Shown: in pieces, positions 8,565-15,324 of the stretch | Numbering within the stretch: position 1 is the stretch's first letter | Layout: every line of letters begins with the position of its first letter | Origin: Acrocarpospora corrugata | GTDB taxonomy: Bacteria > Actinomycetota > Actinomycetes > Streptosporangiales > Streptosporangiaceae | Direction: 5' to 3' | NCBI RefSeq assembly: GCF_009687845.1 | Contig: NZ_BLAD01000048.1 | Coordinates: 123,358-186,055 of the forward strand | Length of the DNA: 62,698 nucleotides | The notes under the pieces: model-generated | The model's database searches: none | The model's input: only the letters and a program-made list of their open reading frames with translations | Told to the model about the DNA's origin: nothing | Program-made: the position numbers and the translations under genes

Positions 8565-9431
8565 TCACGACCGGCAGCCTTGTGCGGCCCAGGCCAGGTA
8601 GGCGGGAGTCTGGTCGGTGACGATCCGGTGCACGCCGTAGTCGCCCAGGCGTTGCCACGCGCTGGGGTTGTTGGGAGTCCAGGCGTAGATCGTCGCGTCC
8701 GCCGCGCGGTATTCGCGGACCCGCGCACGGCTCAGATTGTCGTAACGGACTGCGACGAAGGAGAACTCCTTGGCCAGCGCGACTCGGGGTGCGGATACCG
8801 ACAGCAGGCCCTTGCGGGCCGGGATGGAACGCACGGCGCGCAGCGCCGAGGGAGAGAACGAGGTCAGGCTCGCCCAGGTCGAGGCCGACAGCCGCCGGTA
8901 GAGGTCCTGCAGAGAGCGCCGGTCGGCCGCGTCGGGCACCTGCTTCAGCTCTACCAGGGTCTCCTCGGTCTTGCCCCGCAGCAACCGCAGGGCTTGGCCG
9001 AGGGTCGGCGGGTGCCGGCCGTCGGCGGTTCGCAGCGCGCGGAACTGTGCCAGTGTCATGTCGGCGACCCGGCCGGTCGCCGTGGTGGTGCGGTTGACCG
9101 TGGCGTCGTGCATCAGCACCGGGCGGTGATCCTTGGTGAATCGCACATCCAGTTCGACGCGGTCGGAACCCGCCTCCAGGGCGCGCTGGAACGCCGGCAG
9201 GGTGTTCTCCGTTCCCGTGGCGGCCGGGTAGCCCCGATGGGATATCAGGCCGGGCACCGTACAGGTCGCCGGCGCAGCTTGGGCGAGGTCGTGCGCAACG
9301 GCGCTCGAGCTCAACAGGAGAGGCGCCAGCGAGGAGATCGCCAACACTCCCCGAACGACCGCAGGCGCAGCCTGCGGAGCGGGTGACCCGCCTCCGGCCG
9401 GCAGCGGCCGGAGGCGGGCAAGCAGAGTCAT
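8565..9431 (-). CDS. Secreted glycerophosphodiester phosphodiesterase (GDPD)
   Basis: A 288-residue GDPD-family enzyme that would hydrolyse glycerophosphodiesters to glycerol 3-phosphate and an alcohol. All key elements are visible: the catalytic HRG at residues 65-67, ENT at 75-77, metal ligands E93 and D95 in VELDVRF, and H108-D109 in VLMHD. A hydrophobic stretch near residues 29-47, with SSSAVAH after it, acts as an export signal, so it works outside the membrane, for example on teichoic acid or phospholipid debris. It lies between two other secreted-protein genes in the same orientation. Confidence 0.9.
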   Translation of the reverse strand: MTLLARLRPLPAGGGSPAPQAAPAVVRGVLAISSLAPLLLSSSAVAHDLAQAAPATCTVPGLISHRGYPAATGTENTLPAFQRALEAGSDRVELDVRFTKDHRPVLMHDATVNRTTTATGRVADMTLAQFRALRTADGRHPPTLGQALRLLRGKTEETLVELKQVPDAADRRSLQDLYRRLSASTWASLTSFSPSALRAVRSIPARKGLLSVSAPRVALAKEFSFVAVRYDNLSRARVREYRAADATIYAWTPNNPSAWQRLGDYGVHRIVTDQTPAYLAWAAQGCRS

Positions 9432-9450
9432 GAGCGTCGTCCGGCGGTGG

Positions 9451-10017
9451 TTACTTCCCGCTCACTTTGCGCAGATACTTGGCCGAAGACCAGCCGACCT
9501 TTCCGTTGGAGGCCTTCACCTTGATCCAGCCCTTGACCGGCGCGCACTCACCGGACGCGGCCCCGCCGGCCACCGTCAGCCTGCCGATCGGGCGGAAGCG
9601 CAGCCCGGCGCCGGAACGGACGTTGAGGTAGCTGGCGGTCCGCACGTGCGTGAGCCGGTAGGTGCAGGCCAGGTTAGGAGGGCTCGTCTTGTACAGGTTC
9701 ACCGCCGGCACCCAGCCGGCCTTGCCGTTGGAGGCCTTGACTTTGGTCCAGCCGTTGACCGGGGTGCAATCTCCGGATGTGCGCCCGTCGGCCGTCAGCG
9801 TGCCGATCCGGGGAAACTGCCATCCGGCACCGGAGTAGACGTCGAGTTGGCTGCCCGCCCGCACGCCGGTGACCTGGTGCGTGCAGACCGGGGCGAAGCT
9901 GCTGGCAGAGCTGTCGGCGGTGCGGGCGGCGGCCTGGGCGGGCAGGCCGGTGCCCAGCAGCCAGCCGATGGTGGCGCACACGGTGAGCGCGGGGGTGATC
10001 CGCTCGGCGAGGGTCAT
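9451..10017 (-). CDS. Secreted protein with two bacterial SH3 domains
   Basis: A 188-residue exported protein with a signal peptide ending near GLPAQAAA. Two SH3b repeats of about 65 residues follow, each with a LxVYSGAG or LNVRSGAG core, a WTKVKASNGKAGWV or WIKVKASNGKVGWS strand, and paired cysteines (VCTHQV...DCTPV and ACTYRL...ECAPV) that may form one disulfide per repeat. SH3b domains usually bind peptidoglycan. No catalytic domain is attached. It ends 20 bases before the start of the GDPD gene and is probably co-transcribed with it. Confidence 0.8.
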   Translation of the reverse strand: MTLAERITPALTVCATIGWLLGTGLPAQAAARTADSSASSFAPVCTHQVTGVRAGSQLDVYSGAGWQFPRIGTLTADGRTSGDCTPVNGWTKVKASNGKAGWVPAVNLYKTSPPNLACTYRLTHVRTASYLNVRSGAGLRFRPIGRLTVAGGAASGECAPVKGWIKVKASNGKVGWSSAKYLRKVSGK

Positions 10018-10393
10018 GATGTCGTCCCTTCCTCTGCATGTCCCGCGGCCTGAAGGCCAGCGGGTGAGGTCAAGTTCGAGGCCCTTGACCTGCGATGCTT
10101 ACGGAAAGTAGATATCCGATTACTTTACGCTTACACACGGGAACGATTGCTCAATCATTCTTTACTCTGGCCGTGGCGGTCAGAGCGACGACCTCATCCA
10201 GGGTGAAGCCAGCCGCTGCGCGGCATTGATCACGTTCAGCAGGACCACGGCCTCGGGCCGGGCGGAGATCGACGCCGGGCAGCGGGGTTACGTCCAGCGA
10301 AGTGGACAAGCGGCCTGACACCACCCGGGCCTTCCGCAACCTACACAGCAAGGCCCAAACCAGGCAGAACCGAGCTCGGAATCCCCTGAAACG
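10018..10393. other. Intergenic region without a supported gene
   Basis: About 375 bases between the SH3b gene and the tRNA terminator. The part near 10100-10165 is AT-richer and probably holds the promoter of the SH3b gene. Short minus-strand frames continue across the tRNA and are not credible genes. One stretch reads AAGFTLDEVVAL on the minus strand, vaguely MerR-like, and may be a degraded remnant; I do not call it. Confidence 0.4.
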
Positions 10394-10430
10394 ACAAAAT
10401 CCCGCCCGATCAGCAAGATCAGACGGGATC
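10394..10430 (-). terminator. Rho-independent terminator of tRNA-Ala
   Basis: Downstream of the tRNA on the minus strand, ATCCCGTCTGATC, a five-base loop and GATCGGGCGGGAT form a 13-bp stem (with two G-U pairs), followed directly by TTTTGT. This is a textbook intrinsic terminator. Confidence 0.85.
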
Positions 10431-10471
10431 CCGGTCAACTTCAATCGAACCGTCTCAAGAACGGCCCTGAG

Positions 10472-10544
10472 TGGAGCTATGGGGATTCGAACCCCAGACC
10501 CCCTCCATGCCATGGAGGTGCGCTACCAGCTGCGCTATAGCCCC
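10472..10544 (-). tRNA. tRNA-Ala (GGC anticodon)
   Basis: A 73-base cloverleaf on the minus strand. The acceptor arm pairs GGGGCTA with TAGCTCC, including the G3-U70 wobble that is the alanine identity element, with discriminator A73. The anticodon stem CCTCC/GGAGG holds loop ATGGCAT with anticodon GGC. The T arm contains GGTTCGAATCC. CCA is not encoded. A terminator follows at 10394-10430, so it is a single-gene unit. Confidence 0.95.
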
Positions 10545-10598
10545 TTGCGGTGTGTGTGAGTGTATCGGACCTCGGGGGTGAAGAGGTAACCGTAGGAA

Positions 10599-10625
10599 TG
10601 TCACATCGGGTCGGTGCGGTGCGTC
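10599..10625 (+). promoter_or_regulatory. ECF41-type promoter of the sigma factor gene
   Basis: TGTCACA at 10599-10605 and CGTC at 10622-10625 are separated by exactly 16 bases. This is the consensus I recall for promoters recognised by ECF41 sigma factors (TGTCACA-N16-CGTC). It lies directly upstream of an ECF41 gene, implying autoregulation. Only nine bases separate CGTC from the ATG at 10635, so transcription would start at or within a few bases of the ATG. Confidence 0.75.
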
Positions 10626-10634
10626 TGGAGGGTC

Positions 10635-11531
10635 ATGGGTGTGGAGGCGTTTCTGGAGCATCGGTCGGTTCTGGTCGGGGTGGCGTACCGGATCCTGGGG
10701 AGTGCGGCGGACGCCGAGGACATCGTGCAGGAGGCGTGGGTGCGGTGGTCCGAGGTGGAGCGGGGGGAGGTGGCGGATGCGCGGGCGTTTCTGGTGCGGG
10801 TGACGACGAATCTGGCGATCGATCGGCTCCGGCGGTTGAAGGTGCGGCGGGAGTCGTATGTGGGGGATTGGCTGCCCGAGCCGGTGAGCACGGGGCCGGA
10901 GGTGGCGGAGCGGGCCGAGCTGGCGGACAGCGTCGAGCTGGCGATGCTGGTGGTGCTGGAGACCTTGTCGCCGTTGGAGCGGGCCGTGTTCGTGCTGCGG
11001 GAGGTCTTCGGGTTCTCGCACGCGGAGATCGGGGAGACGATCGGGCGCGCGGAACCCGCGGTGCGGCAGCTGGCGCGGCGGGCCCGGGAGCATGTGCGGG
11101 AGCGGCGGCCACGCTTCGACGTCGATCGGCGGGAGCGGCGGGAGGTCACCGAGCGGTTCATCGGCGCCTGTACGGGCGGCGACCTGCGGGCGCTGATGGA
11201 ACTGCTGGCCAAGGACGTGACCCTGGTCTCGGACAGCGGCGGAAAAGCGCGGGCACCACGACGGATGCTGGTTGGCGTCGATCACGTGTGCCGTTTCCTG
11301 CTCGCGGTCACCCGCCCAGAAGGGGTCGCGGCCTTCCTCGCCCACGCGGGGATGCCGCCGGACACCGCGTTCGACCTGGAGATCTCGGAAGTGAACGGCG
11401 GACCGGCGATCGTGGCTTCCACGGGAGGTACGGCCTTCACAGTGATCTCGTTGCTGGTCGTGGACGGAAGGATCGAAACCATCTACTTGCTGGCCAATCC
11501 CGAGAAGCTCGCGCATATCGTGAGTGAGTGA
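10635..11531 (+). CDS. sigJ: ECF41-group RNA polymerase sigma factor (SigJ-like) with fused C-terminal SnoaL-like domain
   Basis: A 298-residue sigma factor. Region 2 contains AYRILGSAADAEDIVQEAWVRW and the DRLRRLKVRR segment; region 4 contains LSPLERAVFVLREVFGFSHAEIGETIG. Between them is YVGDWLPEPV, the linker motif typical of ECF41. The last 120 residues are a SnoaL-like domain ending in DGRIETIYLLANPEKL, close to the NPDKL signature by which ECF41 proteins are regulated without a separate anti-sigma. I chose the ATG at 10635, preceded by GGAGGGTC; an earlier in-frame ATG at 10614 would overlap the promoter. The promoter at 10599 suggests autoregulation, and the same element precedes the oxidoreductase gene at 11854. 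Confidence 0.93.
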   Translation: MGVEAFLEHRSVLVGVAYRILGSAADAEDIVQEAWVRWSEVERGEVADARAFLVRVTTNLAIDRLRRLKVRRESYVGDWLPEPVSTGPEVAERAELADSVELAMLVVLETLSPLERAVFVLREVFGFSHAEIGETIGRAEPAVRQLARRAREHVRERRPRFDVDRRERREVTERFIGACTGGDLRALMELLAKDVTLVSDSGGKARAPRRMLVGVDHVCRFLLAVTRPEGVAAFLAHAGMPPDTAFDLEISEVNGGPAIVASTGGTAFTVISLLVVDGRIETIYLLANPEKLAHIVSE

Positions 11532-11739
11532 TCACGGTCGGGGTCGATCTGGCGACTGGGGACCGCGCCCTGGTTGGGCGCGGTCGAGCTGGTTTGCCGT
11601 ACTTCCGATGACGTAGTTACGGCGCGGGCGGCGGCGCTGGGTCTGGTCAGCGTGCCGACGCCTGAGCAGACGGCGCGCACCGAAGGGTGGATCGCGGTTT
11701 CTCGTGACATCGCTGAACGAGTTGATGTCACGTTCTGAA
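11529..11739 (+). pseudogene. Possible frameshifted remnant after the sigma factor
   Basis: A GTG overlapping the sigJ stop opens VITVGVDLATGDRALVG. A one-base frame change near 11577 would continue into AVELVCRTSDD and ARAAALGLVSVPTPEQTA, up to a stop at about 11737. The opening resembles the first strand of FGGY or ASKHA kinases (GVDLATG). No full-length gene is present, and the similarity is short and from memory. It may be non-coding. Confidence 0.25.
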
Positions 11740-11824
11740 GGTGAATCACGGTCCCGGTGACGTCGCTGGACGGGTTGGCGTCACCTCTCGGTCCCGGTGA
11801 CGTCGCCGGATCGGTTGATGTCAC
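11704..11824 (+). repeat. Three 28-base inverted-repeat units upstream of the oxidoreductase
   Basis: Units at 11704-11731, 11757-11784 and 11797-11824 share the plan GTGAC(A/G)TC-N12-G(A/G)(T/C)GTCAC. The first has perfect eight-base arms; the second and third each have one mismatch. The second and third units also share the flank CGGTCCC. The right arm of the third unit supplies the TGTCAC of the ECF41-type promoter at 11819. They look like a set of operator sites or amplified copies of a promoter segment. Confidence 0.7.
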
Positions 11825-11845
11825 GTTTTGAGGATGGGTTGCGTC
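11819..11845 (+). promoter_or_regulatory. ECF41-type promoter of the FAD oxidoreductase gene
   Basis: TGTCACG at 11819-11825 and CGTC at 11842-11845 are separated by exactly 16 bases, the same geometry as the promoter before sigJ. CGTC is eight bases from the ATG at 11854, so the message should be leaderless or nearly so. This links the oxidoreductase to the sigma factor 0.3 kb upstream. Confidence 0.7.
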
Positions 11846-11853
11846 CAGGGGGC

Positions 11854-13035
11854 ATGGATGAAATCACCGTAATCGGAGGCGGGCTTGCCGGGCTGACGGC
11901 TGCCATCGCCTGTGCGGAAGAAGGTGCGCGGGTCGTCCTTCTCGAAGGGCACCGGGCGCTCGGAGGGCGGGCGCGGTCGTCGGCGGAGCCGTACGTCGCG
12001 AATGATGGGACTCACGTCTTCTACTCGGATGGGGAGCCGTTTCGGTGGCTTGCCCGGCGGGGGCTGGTGCAGCCGTATCGGCGGCTGGGCCTTCGTGAGG
12101 GGCGGAGGGCGCGAGTCCGGCATGACGGGAAAGTGAAGGCGTGGGTGCCTCGGCCGTTGCTGGTGGCGATCGCGAAGCGGGGGCTGACGGCGCCGGTGGC
12201 GGAGGACTTCCGGTCGTGGGGGGTCAGGCGGCTGGGCGTCGACGCCACCGATGCGGTGGCGGGGGCGCTGGGAGTCGTCACGTACGACGCAGATCCGGGG
12301 CGGCTGTCGGCCGGGTTCGTGTGGGAGCGGTTCCGGCGGGCGCTCGCGCCGAAGTTCCCCTCGCCCAGGTATGTCGTCGGCGGCTGGGGCCGGGTCATCG
12401 ACCGGATGGCCGCGCACGCCCGTGAGCTGGGCGTCCGCATCGAGACCGGGAGCCGGGCCGACGCGCTGCCGGCGGGGCCCACCATCGTCGCGACCTCGCT
12501 CGACGCCGCCCGCGTGCTGCTCGCCGACGACTCGCTGCGCTGGGAGAGCGGCCGGGCCGTCCTCCTCGATCTCGGCGTACGGCGGGACGAGCGCGACCTG
12601 TTCCTCCTCTCCGACCTGGACGAGGGCGGCTTCCTGGAGCGCTACTCCTCCCCCGACCCGACGCTGGCGCCGGACGGGGAGAGCCTGGTCCAGCTCCAGC
12701 TGCCGATGCGCCCGTCAGAGTCCAAAGCCGACGCGCTGGTACGGCTGGAGCGGATCGCCGACCTCGGGCTGCCCGGGTGGCGGGACCGGGTCACCTGGCG
12801 GCGGGACGCGCTGGCCAACGGGCGGACCGGCGCGCTCGACCTGCCGGGCACGAGCTGGCGGGATCGGCCGGCCATCGAGCGCGGCGACGGCGTCTGGTTG
12901 GCCGGGGACAGCGTTGCCGCCCCCGGCCTGCTCAGTGAGGTGGCGATGCACAGCGCGCTGATCGCCGCCGGGCACGCGCTGGCAGCCGTCACCCGTTCGG
13001 CGACTTCCTCGCGGAGATCGCCCGCTGCAGGATGA
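11854..13035 (+). CDS. FAD-dependent oxidoreductase (amine oxidase/phytoene desaturase-like)
   Basis: A 393-residue flavoprotein. The N-terminal dinucleotide-binding motif VIGGGLAGLTAAIACAEEGARVVLLE is followed by GGRARS, as in protoporphyrinogen oxidase, phytoene desaturase and monoamine oxidase relatives. The C-terminal GVWLAGDSVAAPGLLSEVAMHSALIAAGHA is the second FAD-contacting segment. The start at 11854 leaves the Rossmann fold at the very N-terminus. The substrate is unknown. ECF41 factors usually control a neighbouring carboxymuconolactone decarboxylase, oxidoreductase or epimerase gene, and this gene fits the oxidoreductase role. Its last 47 bases overlap the convergent permease gene. 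Confidence 0.85.
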   Translation: MDEITVIGGGLAGLTAAIACAEEGARVVLLEGHRALGGRARSSAEPYVANDGTHVFYSDGEPFRWLARRGLVQPYRRLGLREGRRARVRHDGKVKAWVPRPLLVAIAKRGLTAPVAEDFRSWGVRRLGVDATDAVAGALGVVTYDADPGRLSAGFVWERFRRALAPKFPSPRYVVGGWGRVIDRMAAHARELGVRIETGSRADALPAGPTIVATSLDAARVLLADDSLRWESGRAVLLDLGVRRDERDLFLLSDLDEGGFLERYSSPDPTLAPDGESLVQLQLPMRPSESKADALVRLERIADLGLPGWRDRVTWRRDALANGRTGALDLPGTSWRDRPAIERGDGVWLAGDSVAAPGLLSEVAMHSALIAAGHALAAVTRSATSSRRSPAAG

Positions 13036-14293
13036 TGAAGACGAACAGCAGCACGCCTGTGACGATCTTGATCCACCAGGAGCTGAGCGTGCCCTCGAAT
13101 CGGATCAGCGTCTGAATCGATCCGAGGAGGAGCACGCCCAGCAGGGTGCCGAGGACATATCCGGAGCCTCCGGTCAGCAGGGTGCCGCCGATGACGACGG
13201 CGGCGATCGCGTCGAGTTCCATGCCGACCGCGTGCACGCCGGTGCCCGACAGGGTGTAGGTGGCGAACAGGATTCCGGCCAGCGCCGAACAGGTCCCGCT
13301 CACAACATACGCGCCGATCTTGGTACGGGCGACGGGTAGGCCCATCAGCAGCGCGGACTGCGCGTTGCCGCCGATCGCGTAGACGCCCCGGCCGAACCGG
13401 GTGTAGTGCAGCCCCCAGAACGCCAGGCCGAGCACGGCCAGCGCGACGAACACGGTCGGTTTGACGAACATGTCCCCGGGGAGCTGGATCGGGATGTGCG
13501 GCCACTCGGCGAAGAGCGGATGCTTGATCGAGATCTGGTCGATGCTGATCACGAAGCAGAGGCCGCGGGCCAGGAACATGCCGGCCAGAGTGGCGATGAA
13601 CGGCTGGATCTCAAAATGATGGATCACATACCCCATCGCGAACCCGAGCGCCGCTCCGACGCCCATCACGATGGGAATGCATAACCACCCGACGTGCTCG
13701 ACCAGCGAAGCCGACAACATCGCTGACAGCGCGATCACCGCTCCCACCGAAAGGTCGATCCCACCGGTGAGAATGACGAACGTCATACCGATCGCCGCAA
13801 CGAGCAAGAACCCATTGTCAATGAACAGATCAATGACAACCTGCCCCGACCCGAACGCCGGATAAACCGCCGACCCAGTCCCAAACAACACAACAAACAA
13901 CGCCAGCGTCACCAGAACCGGCAAATACTCCCGCCGAACAACCCGCGCCACGCCCAGCTTCAAGTGGTTCTCTCCACCCACCCGCCCTTTGGGACGCTCG
14001 CGCTCGGCCCCACCCAGCCCACGCTCCCGCTCGGCACCACCCAGTTCGCCTTCGCGCTCGGCCGCCCCCGACTCGGCCCCGACATTCCCTCCGCCAAGCT
14101 CGGCTGCGCCGGACCCGTGGCCAGATTCGGCCCCACCCGACGCACGCCCGGAATCCACTCCTCCGGACGAGCCGCGCTCACCCTCGGCCCCGCCCGCCCC
14201 TGGCCCCTGCCCACCGCCGGGCTCAGCGCCACCCTTACCCGCGACGGCACCTCCAGCCCCAGGAACCGAAGAGTCCTTCGACGTGCGCTTCAT
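12989..14293 (-). CDS. yjfF: Sugar ABC transporter permease (YjfF type) with long Gly/Glu-rich N-terminal extension
   Basis: A 434-residue inner-membrane permease of the ribose/galactofuranose family; the signature GMTFVILTGGIDLSVGAVIALSAM is in the membrane domain. The start is the ATG at 14293, overlapping the TGA of the upstream permease gene as ATGA with GGAGG inside that gene. Before the first membrane helix (LPVLVTLALFVVLFG) lie about 110 residues of low-complexity Gly, Ala, Ser, Glu and Arg with repeats such as GGAERERG and GGAESGHGSG. Family members are normally about 320-345 residues, so the extension is unusual. It would face the cytoplasm. Last gene of the arabinose operon, convergent with and overlapping the oxidoreductase. 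Confidence 0.85.
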   Translation of the reverse strand: MKRTSKDSSVPGAGGAVAGKGGAEPGGGQGPGAGGAEGERGSSGGVDSGRASGGAESGHGSGAAELGGGNVGAESGAAEREGELGGAERERGLGGAERERPKGRVGGENHLKLGVARVVRREYLPVLVTLALFVVLFGTGSAVYPAFGSGQVVIDLFIDNGFLLVAAIGMTFVILTGGIDLSVGAVIALSAMLSASLVEHVGWLCIPIVMGVGAALGFAMGYVIHHFEIQPFIATLAGMFLARGLCFVISIDQISIKHPLFAEWPHIPIQLPGDMFVKPTVFVALAVLGLAFWGLHYTRFGRGVYAIGGNAQSALLMGLPVARTKIGAYVVSGTCSALAGILFATYTLSGTGVHAVGMELDAIAAVVIGGTLLTGGSGYVLGTLLGVLLLGSIQTLIRFEGTLSSWWIKIVTGVLLFVFIILQRAISARKSPNG

Positions 14294-15324
14294 GCTGGAA
14301 CCTCCGCTTCGCTTGGAGCAGGAGTAGACGGCCGGCTCCGATGGAACGCTTTCGCCCGGAACGCCGGTGACTGGATCAAACACACGACCGTCACCACGAC
14401 CGCCTTGAAAACGAGCGTGATCTGGGGCGGAACCCCGGTCGTGTAGATCGTCGTGGACAGGGTCTGAATGATCAGCGCCCCCAGCACGGTCCCGGCGAGC
14501 GAGAACCGCCCGCCCATCAGCGACGTCCCGCCGATGACCACCGCGAGAATCGCGTCCAGTTCGATCCAGAGCCCGGCGTTGTTGCCATCCGCCGCCCGGA
14601 TATTCGAGCTGATCATCAACCCGGCGATCCCCGCGCAGAACGCGCAGAACACATAGGCCAGCACCAGCAGCCGCCGCGCCCGGATACCCACCAGCCGCGA
14701 CGCCTCCGCATTGCCGCCCACAGCTTCCAGCAGCAACCCGAGCGCCGTCCGCCGGATGAGAACCGCCGTAGCCGCGAACACCACGACAACGACAAGCACC
14801 GCGAACGGGAACCCGAACAGATACCCGCCGCCGATCAGCTCATACGGATCACTGTTGATCGTGATGATCTGCCCATCGGTGATGAGCTGCGCCACTCCCC
14901 GACCGGCGACCATGAGAATCAACGTCGCGATGATCGGCTGAATCCCGGTCCGGGCCACCAACAGCCCATTCCAGAACCCGAGCACCAACGACAGGCCGAG
15001 CGCCAGCCCAACCGCCGTCAGCACTCCTCCGACGGCCTCCTGATCCGCCTGCTCGGCGATGATCGAACAGGCCAGCGCCCCGGAGATCGCCACGGTCGCG
15101 CCGACCGACAGATCGATCCCCCCGGTCGCGATCACCATCGTCATCCCCAGCGCGATGAGAATCAGCGGCGCCCCGTACAACAGGATGTCGATCAAGCTTC
15201 CATACAGGTGCCCGTTCTTCAACTCGATCCGGAAGAACGTCGGCGTGAAGATCAGATTCGCCAGCAACATGACCACCAAAATCGCAGCCGGCCAGAACAG
15301 CCGATGCCGGGTCAGTTCTCTCAT
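14290..15324 (-). CDS. ytfT: Sugar ABC transporter permease (YtfT type)
   Basis: A 344-residue permease with about ten hydrophobic helices. The conserved loop MTMVIATGGIDLSVGATVAISGAL identifies the ribose/arabinofuranose-type branched permease family, and ARRLLVLAYVFCAFCAGIAGLM is the later conserved region. It overlaps both neighbours by ATGA junctions (15321-15324 upstream and 14290-14293 downstream), which implies translational coupling. With the YjfF-type permease it would form the heterodimeric channel fed by the binding protein at 16886-17845. YtfT/YjfF of E. coli move galactofuranose; here araA and araD in the operon point to L-arabinose. Confidence 0.9.
   Translation of the reverse strand: MRELTRHRLFWPAAILVVMLLANLIFTPTFFRIELKNGHLYGSLIDILLYGAPLILIALGMTMVIATGGIDLSVGATVAISGALACSIIAEQADQEAVGGVLTAVGLALGLSLVLGFWNGLLVARTGIQPIIATLILMVAGRGVAQLITDGQIITINSDPYELIGGGYLFGFPFAVLVVVVVFAATAVLIRRTALGLLLEAVGGNAEASRLVGIRARRLLVLAYVFCAFCAGIAGLMISSNIRAADGNNAGLWIELDAILAVVIGGTSLMGGRFSLAGTVLGALIIQTLSTTIYTTGVPPQITLVFKAVVVTVVCLIQSPAFRAKAFHRSRPSTPAPSEAEVPA

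Noticed and set aside
10151-10513. A minus-strand frame of 120 codons
   Set aside because: It begins inside the tRNA-Ala gene and crosses its terminator.
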